A stretch of DNA of 64,000 nucleotides from assembly GCF_016862895.1 (NCBI RefSeq), contig NZ_BONV01000010.1:1-64000 (forward strand), written 5' to 3'. Position 1 is the first letter of the stretch. Every line of letters starts with the position of its first letter. The translations under genes were made by a program, and so were the position numbers. Shown piece after piece: positions 1 through 9,344 of this stretch. Source of the stretch: Planotetraspora kaengkrachanensis (GTDB lineage Bacteria; Actinomycetota; Actinomycetes; Streptosporangiales; Streptosporangiaceae). The notes under the pieces are model-generated. The model saw nothing but the letters and a program-made list of their open reading frames with translations, was not told where the DNA came from and did not search any database.

Positions 1-2286
1 CCTGATCCCCGTGATGGTGCCCGGAGTCGTCGACTTGAACTTCACGCCGATCTCCACCGGCTTGGTGTCGTTATTGGAGTCGACCGCGGGCGTCGTGGTC
101 GGCGGCCAGAGCGTGTTCACGACGGTGACGGTGGTCATGGTGGGGGTCGCTTGCAGGTTGCCGATGTCGTCGACCGCCCGGGTCTGGATCTTCACCGTCC
201 CCGTAGTCGTCGGCGTCCAGCTGAACACCCAACTCGTGCGCCCTGTCGCCGGACGCCAGGTCGTCCCGCCGTCCACGGACACCTCGACGGCGGCCACGAC
301 TCCTCCGCCGGTGTCCGCCGCCGTGCCTTGTACCGTGACGGGGCTTTTCGCCGAAAAGGTCGCACCGTTCACGGGACTGCTGATGGCAGACGTCGGAGGA
401 GCGGTGTCCGTCGACTGTGTCGCCGGAACCAAGTCCGGTTGGAGCGTCGCCGGCTGGGCCCCCATGTCCGCGAAGAGATTCACGGTCGCCTGCCGTATCC
501 GGATGTCCGCGGGCGTACCGGGGCGATCATGAACGGCGTCCAGTCCCCACGACCACTGAGTGGTTCCCGCGCCGAAGACCAGCGCGCCACTCGGCGCCCG
601 GTAGAGCACCAGATGGTGGGTCGCCACCCCCGCGCCATATGTCGACCCGAAGTCGAGCAGGTACTGCGGCGTCACATCGATTGTCGTGCTGGACAGTTGC
701 ACAGGGCCCGCCGGCTGGAATCCGTTGTAGGGCGCCTCGTCCCATTCGTAGCCAAGCATACCGGCGGCGAAATTCGCCGTCTGACCAGGCGAAAGGTTCG
801 CGACGGACGTGTTGCGCCAAAACCGCATGGGGGCGTATTCAGCCGGGACCATCATTGGATCGTTGCGGGTGCCGTTCACCATGTGCAGCGTGCCGGTCAG
901 CGCGTTCTCCGGCCTACCGCCATTGGACGGCGGGGAGAAACGCGGATCGCGCCACGTACCGGTCCACTGAGGACTCGGGTCGATCTTGGCGTTCGCAGCA
1001 GTCTCCTTGTAGCAGACAAGTGTCCGGAACGGTGTGGTCGATCCATCGATGCTGTCCTGCCATCTCGTCTTCCAGAACACCTCGTTACCGGAGAAGAACG
1101 ACAGATCGACGCCCTGGGCGCGGGCGTTCTCCACGTTGTTCCGCATGTCGTTCGACCAGTACTCGTCGTGCCCGACGGACAGGAAAACCTTGTGGTCAAG
1201 CAGTTCCGCTCCCCGCCTGGCCGTGTCGACGTTGCTCGTATAGCTGACGTCGTAACTGTTGGCCTCCAGCCACCTGACCATGGGGTATTCGGAGTTGAAG
1301 AAATAGCTTTCAACCGACCCTTTGCAACAACTGCTGCCTCGTGTGGTCACCGGACGGTTGTAGCTGACCGCGAAGGCCCTTCCTGCCGGGCTCCCCAGAT
1401 AAAGGCTGTTCCCACCATAGGTGTTGTATGCCTGCCACGTTGAGTCAGAGGTTTGCGCCAGTAGATCGGAATTACGAGCATCATCCCGCACAACGAAAAT
1501 TATCTGGCTTACACCGGTTGTCCCATCCTCTCGCACCAGGTTCGCGAGGTAGACCCCGGAAACGGTGTCGTTCGGCACCGCCCAGGAGGCGGATATCGCC
1601 CAGTTACCGCAGTCGACCAGGCCTATGGTGGGGTCACTCAGGCAGTCCGGCTGCGTCTGAGGCAGGGTGGCGGAGGGCTGGACGGTGGTGATTTTCCGAG
1701 CTCCCAGTCCGCTGTAATAGCCGACGCGGTAGATGTCCACGCGGTAATCCGTCGCATCGGTCTTCACCTTGAACTGCGCCGTCTCCCCGACGTTGACACT
1801 CATGTTCGTCGCGAAGCCCTGAATGTTGGTGCTGCCTGCTCCAGGCACGTCCCATTCGCTGGGCGGGCTCCCAGGCAGGCTGTTCTCAATGCAGATGATG
1901 GAGGTGGGCGGGCAGGCCGCCGCTTGGCGACTCCTGCGCGGTTGCTTCGAACCGTGAGTCGGGAGGCTCTTCTCCCCAAGGTGGAAGAGCGGCGCCTTCC
2001 CCTCGCTCTGTTCCGGCGTCCCGGACGAGCTCGCAGACACCGTCGGCGCCCCAGACGACGTCGCAGACACCTTCGGCGTCCCAGACGACGCCGGCATCCC
2101 GGACGGCGTGACAGCCGGCACCGCAGAGAGAGTCGGCGTCCCCGACGGCGTGGGCGCCGCAGTCGGTGGATGCTCCTGGCCCCAGGCGCCGTGTATCGGG
2201 CTCAGCATGGCGACCAAGCCAAGACCGCCGGCGATCAGGCCTGCGCGGATCGTCCGCGGTCGCGACGGCTTTCTCACAGTCAACAC
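1..2286 (-). CDS. Secreted DMFA2_C / DUF4082 protein (3' part outside window)
   Basis: The reading frame starts at a GTG preceded by GAGGGG with 7 nt spacing and runs off the window edge, so about 762 residues of a larger protein are visible. It opens with a signal-peptide-like segment (basic start, hydrophobic run to about residue 30), then a Ser/Thr/Pro-rich linker of degenerate SGTP-type repeats to about residue 110. The next roughly 450 residues resemble the C-terminal domain of the large subunit of N,N-dimethylformamidase (DMFA2_C), including GHDEYWS and FFSGNEVFWKTRW. An Ig-like region (SPVNGATFSAKSPVTVQG) follows, and the last visible residues (VEIGVKFKS, TPGTITGI) match the start of a DUF4082 domain. 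Domain calls are from recognised motifs. Dimethylformamidase uses a 2-Tyr-1-Glu iron site, but whether the site is intact here is not established. Secreted proteins of this build in actinomycetes have no assigned substrate; a role in glycan binding or modification is inferred from the polysaccharide genes beside it. Confidence 0.85.
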   Translation of the reverse strand, partial: MLTVRKPSRPRTIRAGLIAGGLGLVAMLSPIHGAWGQEHPPTAAPTPSGTPTLSAVPAVTPSGMPASSGTPKVSATSSGAPTVSASSSGTPEQSEGKAPLFHLGEKSLPTHGSKQPRRSRQAAACPPTSIICIENSLPGSPPSEWDVPGAGSTNIQGFATNMSVNVGETAQFKVKTDATDYRVDIYRVGYYSGLGARKITTVQPSATLPQTQPDCLSDPTIGLVDCGNWAISASWAVPNDTVSGVYLANLVREDGTTGVSQIIFVVRDDARNSDLLAQTSDSTWQAYNTYGGNSLYLGSPAGRAFAVSYNRPVTTRGSSCCKGSVESYFFNSEYPMVRWLEANSYDVSYTSNVDTARRGAELLDHKVFLSVGHDEYWSNDMRNNVENARAQGVDLSFFSGNEVFWKTRWQDSIDGSTTPFRTLVCYKETAANAKIDPSPQWTGTWRDPRFSPPSNGGRPENALTGTLHMVNGTRNDPMMVPAEYAPMRFWRNTSVANLSPGQTANFAAGMLGYEWDEAPYNGFQPAGPVQLSSTTIDVTPQYLLDFGSTYGAGVATHHLVLYRAPSGALVFGAGTTQWSWGLDAVHDRPGTPADIRIRQATVNLFADMGAQPATLQPDLVPATQSTDTAPPTSAISSPVNGATFSAKSPVTVQGTAADTGGGVVAAVEVSVDGGTTWRPATGRTSWVFSWTPTTTGTVKIQTRAVDDIGNLQATPTMTTVTVVNTLWPPTTTPAVDSNNDTKPVEIGVKFKSTTPGTITGIR

Positions 2287-2881
2287 CTACGATCCCCTCG
2301 ATTACGGCGACAACGATGGCTGGTCACGAACCCGAACCGTCAGGTACGCGGTACGCGGCCCGGTCGCCTGAGCAAGGTCATATCCACGCAAGAAACCCCG
2401 CACAAACCCAGCGTGACGACGAGGAGGTGTGCGGCGGGAACGCATGCCGACAGCGCCGCCAATGGCGCCGAAAGGAAAACCCACTAGGGCCGGAAAATCC
2501 AGAGACTGGTGTCCGCGCGAAGGTGCTCCGTCCGGCGCAGAAAGCCTGCGGTTTTAGACCTGCTCGCAAGCATGACAAGGGTGGTGCTCACGACTCACTG
2601 GATCGGCCGCCCTCGACTCATTTCTTGCCAGTCCTTTTATGAGGAACGGTTGTCGCCATCTTTCTACACTTCTCGTGCGGGCCGCCCCGGACGATTATCT
2701 TGCTCCGCACCGGCGCGAGCCGGCCGGCTGAAGAGCTCATCTAGGTGCGATGAATCGTCCCGAATGCGGAGTCCATGCCGGATAGAGGATGGCTCTCCCA
2801 ACTGCGGCCACTAGGCGGTTCCGCGCTACATGCCGATTAGTGTCGGAAGTCGATCGGCATGCGAAGCAAAGGCGGGTGAAC
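2287..2881. other. Divergent intergenic region
   Basis: About 595 bases separate the divergent DMFA2_C/DUF4082 gene and the first GT-C-like gene. I see no coding frame with convincing codon use, no RNA gene and no repeat. The part nearest 2600-2700 is relatively T-rich and is the likeliest place for promoters of both directions, but I cannot assign -35/-10 boxes. If the GT-C-like gene starts at the earlier in-frame ATG at 2789, the gap shrinks by about 90 bases. Confidence 0.5.
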
Positions 2882-4420
2882 ATGCCTATGAAAGTCAATG
2901 GCATGCTCAAAATTGTCTCAAGTTTTCCGGTCATTAGAGCGCACCCCGGAAGAGCACTCGGCGACATGGAGGCCGACGACTCCGGCTCCACGCCTCTCAA
3001 ATCACGGTTCCTCGCCGCTGCCCGCGCCCCTATCGCCCTGGCCGTAATTGCCGCAGTGCTGCTGCGTTCAACTGCCATGCTTGGATACCGACAGGCCTTT
3101 TGGTACGGGGACACCACCGCCTATGTCACTGACGCACTGCGGATCGTGCCCAACCCGTGGCGGCCAGCCGGCTATTCTGTGTTCCTTCGAATATTCCTGC
3201 CTTTTCACAGCAGCGGGCTCGTCGTGGCCGCCCAGCACCTTCTGGGGCTGGCCACCGGAATTCTGATTTATGCCCTGCTCCGCCGGTGGCAGGTGCGGCC
3301 GGTCCTGGCAGTGGCCGCCGCTCTTCCCGTTCTCCTCGATCCTCGCCAGTTGGTGATCGAGCATGCCCTGCTCAGCGAGACGCTCTTCACCTGCCTTGTG
3401 ACGTGGGCTGTCGTCGTCACACTGTGGCGGCGCCGGCTCACACCGCCCATGGCCGTTGCAGCAGGGCTCCTGCTCGCCGCCGCCACGCTCACCCGATCAA
3501 TAGGTCTGCCGCTCGTTCTGCTCTTCCTCGGCCTTCTCCTGGCGCGGCGAGTCGCGTTGCGCACACTGCTCGCGGCTGCGGCGACCTGCCTCGTGCCGCT
3601 CGGCGCCTATGGTCTGTGGTTTCAGGCACACAACGGCGTCTTCGCACTCGGTTCGAACGACGGAATGCTCCTCTGGTCGCGCACAATGTCGTTTGCCGAC
3701 TGCTCGAAGATACGTCCACCAGCCGATCTCCTACCGCTTTGCCCACCTGAGCCGCACCGGGCCGCCGCCACGTGGCCATGGAACTTCTTGCTCGACACCA
3801 AGCGCCCGCAGGAATACCTGACCGACCAGAACGCCTGGTTGTACAGGAGGCCAGGTCCGCCGCTCAGCCCTGAAAACAACTCTCTCGCACGGAATTTCGC
3901 GCTGCGCGCCATCGTCGCCCAGCCCGTTGACTACGCCCTCATCATCCTGCGCGACCTGACCGACACCCTGGTCCGGCGGGACCCACCGGTGCACGCTGAT
4001 GCCGCCTTCCTGTTCCCTGCCGTATCCGCCGAAGTTCCACCGGAGCAGGCGGATCTCGCGCGAACATACGGTTACAGCGGCGCGCCGAGGGCGGTCGCGC
4101 CCTTCGCCACGTTCCTCGAACGGTACGAGTATTGGATCTTCCTGCCAGGCCTGATGCTGCTCCTCGCCTTCGTGGCACCGGTGGCTTGGATGGTGCGCTA
4201 CAAACGCCGGCTACCGACCCCGTCACTGATGCCGTGGTTGATGGCGGTGGCACTCTTGGTGCTCGCCATTGCCACGAACCAGAGCTCTTACCGCTTCGCC
4301 CTGCCGGCGGTTCCGCTGGCATGCATCGCCCTCGCCCTCAGCGTCACCCCGGCCGTGCGCCGCGGCTCCGCGCCAGCACGGGAAGCGATTCATACGGATC
4401 AGGTCAGGTCACATGCTTAA
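2882..4420 (+). CDS. Polytopic membrane protein, GT-C/PMT-like glycosyltransferase
   Basis: About 512 residues with many hydrophobic segments, beginning near residue 40 (IALAVIAAVLL). The segment GDTTAYVTDALR followed by NPWRPAGYSVFLR is typical of the first extracytoplasmic loop of GT-C enzymes, where an acidic residue binds the lipid-phosphate sugar donor. GT-C enzymes move a sugar from a polyprenyl-phosphate donor on the outer face of the membrane. Donor and acceptor are unknown. The start is uncertain: ATG 2882 has a weak purine-rich stretch (AAAGGCGGG) upstream, while ATGs at 2789 and 2967 are in frame. The stop overlaps the next gene by 8 bases, so it is probably co-translated with the sulfotransferase. 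The assignment rests on fold-level features. Confidence 0.7.
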   Translation: MPMKVNGMLKIVSSFPVIRAHPGRALGDMEADDSGSTPLKSRFLAAARAPIALAVIAAVLLRSTAMLGYRQAFWYGDTTAYVTDALRIVPNPWRPAGYSVFLRIFLPFHSSGLVVAAQHLLGLATGILIYALLRRWQVRPVLAVAAALPVLLDPRQLVIEHALLSETLFTCLVTWAVVVTLWRRRLTPPMAVAAGLLLAAATLTRSIGLPLVLLFLGLLLARRVALRTLLAAAATCLVPLGAYGLWFQAHNGVFALGSNDGMLLWSRTMSFADCSKIRPPADLLPLCPPEPHRAAATWPWNFLLDTKRPQEYLTDQNAWLYRRPGPPLSPENNSLARNFALRAIVAQPVDYALIILRDLTDTLVRRDPPVHADAAFLFPAVSAEVPPEQADLARTYGYSGAPRAVAPFATFLERYEYWIFLPGLMLLLAFVAPVAWMVRYKRRLPTPSLMPWLMAVALLVLAIATNQSSYRFALPAVPLACIALALSVTPAVRRGSAPAREAIHTDQVRSHA

Positions 4421-5279
4421 CTTCCTCATCGGAACCGGACGCTGCGGCTCCACACTCGTCCACGACGTGATCGCCCGCCACCCGGATGTGAGTTTCGTAT
4501 CCAACCTCGACGATCGGTGGCGGCGAACTCCCGCATCGGTTCGGCCACTCAATGGAATCATCTACCGGCGAATGCCGACCGGTTTCAGAAAACGGCTACG
4601 CCCTTCTGAGGGCTACGTGGCCCTGAGCCGTGAGGTCTCTCCGACCCTGGTCAATCCGTTCCGGGATCTGGTGGCCGCGGACGCGACCCCATGGCTGGCG
4701 GATCGCTTGCGTGTCTTCTTCGAGAGCCGGGGAGCCACGGAACCAGGTCAGCACTTCGTTCATAAATTCACCCTCTGGCCCAGAGCCTCGTTCCTGCACG
4801 AGGTGTTTCCCGAGGCTCGATTCGTGCACATCGTGCGCGACGGGCGCGCCGTGGCGAACTCTTTGCTCCAAATGACATGGTGGAGCGGGTACCTCGGGCC
4901 GTCGCGCTGGGAGTTGGGACCACTCTCCGACGGCTACGCCCAGGAATGGGAGCGTGAGGGAAGGTCGCTCGTACATCTAGCCGGAATCGGCTGGAAACTG
5001 CTGATGGACGCCTTCGAGGTCGCGCGCACGACCGTGCCCTCCGACCTTTGGTTCGAGGTGCGCTATGAGGATCTGCTCGCCGACCCGCGTAAGCATATGG
5101 ACATGATCCTGGAGTTTCTTGGATTGCCCTGGACGAAGGGCTTCGAGCGAGGCCTCGCACGCCACGAGTTCTCCCCCGGGCGTGCCGATGCTTTTCGGAA
5201 AGATCTTTCCCGGGAGCAGCTCGCACTGCTGGAGTATTCCCTCGCGTCTCATCTGCACAGGTACGGATATGCCACGTGA
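4413..5279 (+). CDS. Sulfotransferase family protein
   Basis: A 288-residue protein of the PAPS-dependent sulfotransferase superfamily (Sulfotransfer_3 type). The 5'-phosphosulfate loop is at residues 5-14 (LIGTGRCGSTLVHD), and the 3'-phosphate-binding motif with the conserved Arg and Ser is FVHIVRDGRAVANSLLQ near residue 145. The ending (RYEDLLADPRKHM, ILEFLGLPW) is the usual C-terminal pattern. It would transfer sulfate from PAPS to a hydroxyl or amine of an acceptor, here plausibly a polysaccharide or lipid-linked sugar. Its ATG lies inside the last codons of the GT-C-like gene (8-base overlap), pointing to a shared transcript and translational coupling. The acceptor is inferred from context only. 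Confidence 0.85.
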   Translation: MLNFLIGTGRCGSTLVHDVIARHPDVSFVSNLDDRWRRTPASVRPLNGIIYRRMPTGFRKRLRPSEGYVALSREVSPTLVNPFRDLVAADATPWLADRLRVFFESRGATEPGQHFVHKFTLWPRASFLHEVFPEARFVHIVRDGRAVANSLLQMTWWSGYLGPSRWELGPLSDGYAQEWEREGRSLVHLAGIGWKLLMDAFEVARTTVPSDLWFEVRYEDLLADPRKHMDMILEFLGLPWTKGFERGLARHEFSPGRADAFRKDLSREQLALLEYSLASHLHRYGYAT

Positions 5280-5376
5280 CATGACATTCGGGGGAAACTC
5301 GGCGTGACAGCCGAAGATTGGATTTATCCAAGAGTAACCCTTTCACCTCCGGCCGGCAATTATCTCACAAGAGCGG

Positions 5377-7782
5377 GTGTCTAGACGGTCTTGTCGCGCC
5401 GAAATCGCCAGACTTATGCGTATGGTCGAATCTTCGCCTCTGACGAACCTTGCGCCAGGCTCGGTCAACCCTTCGGAAGAGCTGCAACAGGTCGGGTTCG
5501 CCCCCAAAGGGAAACATTCCACTCGACGCCGATGGCTGACTGGATTGTGGTCGTGGCTGCCGGCGGCGGCTGTGACGGCTTTCACCCTGGTCATGCTGAG
5601 CTTCTCGGGTGTTTCAAGCTCCGACATGGCGGCGTTCAGCGTCTACACCATCCTCGGAATCCTGCTTCCCGGCATGCTGATCATCCGGGCAGTGTTCGGC
5701 CAGGCTCACACGCTGGCAGAAGAAATATCATTGGGCCTCGTTCTGGGCTTCGCCATAGAAGTGCTCACCTATATCGGAGCCCGGGCGATCGGAGCGCCAC
5801 TGCTGGTCCTGGTGTGGCCGATCGCCACCTATGCCGCCTTCCTGACCGTTCCCCGGCTACGAAGTCGTTGGAAGCCGACAGCTCGCCCGAAAGCACCTAC
5901 CTGGTGGTCCTGGGCCCTTGCTCTAACGATTGCATATCTGGTCGTCTGGAGCGTTTCGTACTTCAAGACAAATGCCATCACCTGGCCGGCGATGGCGGCG
6001 TCGAACATAGACGTGCCATATCACTTGTCGTTGATCGGTGAGTTGAAAAACCATATGCCGCCCACAGTGCCCATGGTGGCCGGCGAACCGCTGTTCTATC
6101 ACTGGTTCCTCTATACGCATTTCGCGGCGACGAGCTGGGTGACCGGAGTGGAACCGCTGGTGCTGCTTGTCCGCTTGGGCCTGCTACCTATGTTCGCCGC
6201 CCTCGTCGTCCTGTTGTGCGCGATCGCGCGGCGCGTCATCCATTCATGGCCGGCGGCGCTGATCGCCGTCATGGGCGCAGTCCTGCTGGCAGCTCCGAAC
6301 CTTTATCTCGGGACAAGGACCAGCGTATTCGAGATGACTCCTGTTCAGTCGTGGGAGAGCCCCACGGAGACATTTGGAGCTCTCCTGTTCGCCCCGGTCG
6401 TTCTCCTTCTCATCGATCTTCTTCAGCGCCGGCGGCATACTCTGGGCGTATGGCTCTTGCTGGGCGTCTTTCTCGTGGTGGCGATGGGAGCGAAGGCCAC
6501 ACACCTGCCCATACTGGCCGCTGGACTGGGTACCGTGGCCGCGGTCGAAGTAGTCAGGCAGCGCAAGCTCCGGTGGCCGACAATCGTCGCACTCGGAATG
6601 ACCGCCTCGTGTTTTCTCTATGCCCAGATTGTGCTGTTCGGCCATTCGAGGCAAGGGCTGACCTTGGCGCCTTTCTCCGTTGCGCGGGGCGAGTGGGGGA
6701 AATTGACCGCTCTGTTCACCACGGTCGAACCCTCACTCGCGGCCGTGGTCGGCGTGGCACTCATGTATGTGGCGAACTGGTCCGTCATGTGGTTGGGGAT
6801 CCTCGGCCTGCTGAGCCGGCCTCGGTCGCTCATGCAACCCGCAGTGCTTCTCATGCTGGGCATGGGCGCCGCGGGTATCGGGGCAATGCTCGTGCTCAGC
6901 CATCCACACAATGCCCAGGGCTACTTCCTTCAGGCGGCCGGTCCTTATCTGGCCATCCTTGCGGTCTACGGACTCACTCTGCTCGTGCGACGGGCACGGC
7001 TGCCGCTGCGGACGGTGATCCTTTCAGTAGGCATCGGGATGGTGGCCACTTACCTGATCCGTATGCTCTGCGGTGTCAGGGTTCCCCTGAAACCCGGCCA
7101 GTCGGATAGCGTCCTGGTCCTTCCGTATATCGCGCTCCTCGTCATCGCCGTGGTGCCCGTGATAGTGATGTATGTCACGGGGCGAGCCGGGCTTCGTGCC
7201 TGGACGGTCATAATCCTTTTCCTCACAAGTGCCGGCCTGCCGGCCGCCTGGTTCACTCGCGTCGTGTCGACCGTGGAAAAGGACACGCCCACCTCCCCTG
7301 TCAATTTCCATGGGTTGGCCCATCCTGTCGTTGCACAGGCCGTCCCACAAGGCATCTTGACGGCAGGGCGCTGGTTGCGGGCCCATTCTGAGCCGAATCA
7401 ACTGGTCGCCACAAATTCGCATTGCCTCTGGGGATACGAGAGCCCATGCGACAGTCGCGAAGCCTGGGTGGCCGCGCTGACCGAACGCCGCGTTCTCGTC
7501 GAGGGGTGGATGTACACTCCGACGAACAATGACCGCTGGCGTCTCGGAGGCCAGCGAGTCGACGGCCTGCCATTTTGGGATGCCGAAAGGCTCAGCCTGA
7601 ACGACGCGGCCTTTTACCGACCTTCATGGAGTACGATGCGTCAACTCCAGGAGCGTTACGGTGTCCACTGGCTCTTCGTGGATGAACGCCGAATAAATCC
7701 GGACTCGCATATCGGTGACGTCGCCAAGCTTCGGTTCCGCTCTGGGGACTATGCCATATATGAGATTGGGACACCGACATAG
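5377..7782 (+). CDS. Large polytopic membrane protein, GT-C-like
   Basis: About 801 residues with at least a dozen hydrophobic segments and a soluble C-terminal domain of about 170 residues (from about 635), an architecture shared with large GT-C glycosyltransferases. The motif DVPYHLSLIGELKNHMPP followed by GEPLFYHWFLYTH resembles the donor-binding loop of that superfamily. I do not recognise a named family. The start is uncertain: GTG 5377 has only a weak AAGAG upstream, and ATGs at 5416 and 5422 are in frame. It follows the sulfotransferase by 97 bases on the same strand. Inferred role: sugar transfer from a polyprenyl-phosphate donor, or polymerisation, in assembly of the extracellular glycan. 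Confidence 0.65.
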   Translation: MSRRSCRAEIARLMRMVESSPLTNLAPGSVNPSEELQQVGFAPKGKHSTRRRWLTGLWSWLPAAAVTAFTLVMLSFSGVSSSDMAAFSVYTILGILLPGMLIIRAVFGQAHTLAEEISLGLVLGFAIEVLTYIGARAIGAPLLVLVWPIATYAAFLTVPRLRSRWKPTARPKAPTWWSWALALTIAYLVVWSVSYFKTNAITWPAMAASNIDVPYHLSLIGELKNHMPPTVPMVAGEPLFYHWFLYTHFAATSWVTGVEPLVLLVRLGLLPMFAALVVLLCAIARRVIHSWPAALIAVMGAVLLAAPNLYLGTRTSVFEMTPVQSWESPTETFGALLFAPVVLLLIDLLQRRRHTLGVWLLLGVFLVVAMGAKATHLPILAAGLGTVAAVEVVRQRKLRWPTIVALGMTASCFLYAQIVLFGHSRQGLTLAPFSVARGEWGKLTALFTTVEPSLAAVVGVALMYVANWSVMWLGILGLLSRPRSLMQPAVLLMLGMGAAGIGAMLVLSHPHNAQGYFLQAAGPYLAILAVYGLTLLVRRARLPLRTVILSVGIGMVATYLIRMLCGVRVPLKPGQSDSVLVLPYIALLVIAVVPVIVMYVTGRAGLRAWTVIILFLTSAGLPAAWFTRVVSTVEKDTPTSPVNFHGLAHPVVAQAVPQGILTAGRWLRAHSEPNQLVATNSHCLWGYESPCDSREAWVAALTERRVLVEGWMYTPTNNDRWRLGGQRVDGLPFWDAERLSLNDAAFYRPSWSTMRQLQERYGVHWLFVDERRINPDSHIGDVAKLRFRSGDYAIYEIGTPT

Positions 7783-7797
7783 GGAAGGCAGCGAGCC

Positions 7798-7858
7798 GCG
7801 CGGATCGCCAGGAAGTTCCGGCCGCTACCGAGCGACCCGGAATACCGGCGATCCGCGC
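7798..7858. terminator. Long imperfect hairpin after the GT-C-like gene
   Basis: A 12-base perfect inverted repeat (GCGCGGATCGCC at 7798-7809, GGCGATCCGCGC at 7847-7858) encloses a second pair (TTCCGG 7816-7821, CCGGAA 7837-7842) and an inner CGCT/AGCG pair around a four-base loop. It begins 15 bases after the stop codon. There is no U-tract, as is common for actinobacterial terminators. It probably ends the transcript of the first three plus-strand genes. Confidence 0.6.
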
Positions 7859-8201
7859 CGGAGATAGACGATGGCATTGGTCGCCGACCACGACCACGAA
7901 GCACACAACGCCAGGTCCTTAACAGCCAGGAATCCTTGGCCGTGGAGCGGGCAATGGCCAGTGCCGCTCAGATATGTGATGGGCTGCATCACGATCTAGG
8001 GCGTGATCCTGTGTCTCCGCTCAGCACGAGGGTCAAGCCCGAGGCCCCTCACCACGTCGACGCTCTTGCGTACCCATTACGACGAAGTCCGGCCGTCATA
8101 AGGATCCGCCCGAGGTGCCCGAATATCAGAAAGTCGTGTGCCGGGCACGGCGCTTCAGGTTCCTCATATGGCATATCAGCGGCAACCGGAAAGGAATCTT
8201 C
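7859..8201. other. Intergenic region before GT4 gene
   Basis: About 340 bases between the hairpin and the next start codon. No coding frame, RNA or repeat is supported. It presumably carries the promoter for the block of three overlapping genes that follows, but no clear -35/-10 pair is visible. Confidence 0.4.
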
Positions 8202-9344
8202 ATGGCGGCCGGAGTGAAGGCCCGCATCAATTGCGTCGCGTTTCTCATCGGGGAGCTGAATCTGGGCGGAGCCCAGCAACAACTGTCCCTGCTCGCGCGG
8301 GAATTGCGGCGCTCAGGCGTCGCGGTCCACGTACTCCTGCTGTCGAGAGGGGGACCGCATGAGTCGACTCTCCGGGACGCAGGGGTCCACGTTCATCATC
8401 TCGGCTTCACCCGAAAGCCATCCCCCCCTGTGGCCCTGGTCAGGAACCTGCGCGCCTTCGCACGCATGGTCAGCCTGCTCAGACGGCTGAAGCCGGAGGT
8501 CCTGCACGCGTTGCTCTACGAGAGTTACGTCATTGGGCCGCCCGCCGCCCGGCTGGCACGGGTTCCGGTCGTGGTGGCAGGACGGCGCAACCAGAGTTCT
8601 CTTCTCAAGCAGAGACCCCGATGGGTGCATGCCCTGGAACGGGTCGCGACTGGGATCACTGATCACGTCGTCGCGAATGCGGCCGCCCTCGCGGAGGATG
8701 CCCGTACGGTCGAGCGTGTCCCGGTACGGAAGCTGAGCGTGATCCGTAACGGCCTTTCCGATTCGGCGTTCCAAGCGGTCCTGCCGGAGAACATCGACAC
8801 CACGCTCCCCGTCGTGCTGTGCTTGTCCCGCCTCGGCCCGGCGAAGGGCCATCGCTTCCTCCTCGAGGCCGCCTCCCTGCTTTCCCGTCAGGGACTGCCC
8901 GTCACACTTGTGCTCGTCGGAGACGGACCAGAACGGGACGACCTCGAGAGCCGGGCGCGTGCGCTCGCCGTCGACGTCCGCTTCCTGGGGGACCGGAGGG
9001 ACGTCGCGGGATTCCTGGCGCGCGCCGACATGGTGGTCCTCCCTTCCGAGTCCGAAGGCCTGAACAACTCGGTCATGGAAGCGATGGCTGCGGGCAGGCC
9101 GGTCATCGCGACTTCGGTCGGTGGGACGCCCGAACTGCTCGAAGACCGCGGAATCCTCGTCCCCCCCGCCGACCCCGCCGCTCTCGCCGAGGGAATCACC
9201 CTCCTGGTCGAGAATCCGGAACTCGCCGCCGCCCTAGGAGTCGCAGCCCGTGCGTGGGCGCGCAAGAACCTCTGCCTGGACGTCATGGTCGACGACCACA
9301 TCAAGCTGTACCAGCGTCTTTTGGAGAACCGATGTGCGGGATAG
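8202..9344 (+). CDS. GT4 family glycosyltransferase
   Basis: A 380-residue GT-B fold retaining glycosyltransferase of family GT4. The N-terminal acceptor-side motif is LGGAQQQL (about residues 21-28). The C-terminal nucleotide-sugar domain contains LSRLGPAKGHRFLLEAA, LVGDGPERDDLE and the E-x7-E signature in SEGLNNSVMEAMAAG. GT4 enzymes transfer a sugar from UDP- or GDP-sugars on the cytoplasmic face. The ATG is chosen because GGAAAGGAA lies 5 bases upstream. Its last 13 bases overlap the start of the amidotransferase gene, so the two are probably translationally coupled. Donor and linkage cannot be read from sequence. Confidence 0.9.
   Translation: MAAGVKARINCVAFLIGELNLGGAQQQLSLLARELRRSGVAVHVLLLSRGGPHESTLRDAGVHVHHLGFTRKPSPPVALVRNLRAFARMVSLLRRLKPEVLHALLYESYVIGPPAARLARVPVVVAGRRNQSSLLKQRPRWVHALERVATGITDHVVANAAALAEDARTVERVPVRKLSVIRNGLSDSAFQAVLPENIDTTLPVVLCLSRLGPAKGHRFLLEAASLLSRQGLPVTLVLVGDGPERDDLESRARALAVDVRFLGDRRDVAGFLARADMVVLPSESEGLNNSVMEAMAAGRPVIATSVGGTPELLEDRGILVPPADPAALAEGITLLVENPELAAALGVAARAWARKNLCLDVMVDDHIKLYQRLLENRCAG

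Noticed and set aside
151-1443. Long plus-strand open frame (430 codons) opposite the DMFA2_C gene
   Set aside because: It is antisense to a frame with recognisable domains; its translation is Arg/Pro-rich with no domain, the usual shadow in high-GC DNA.
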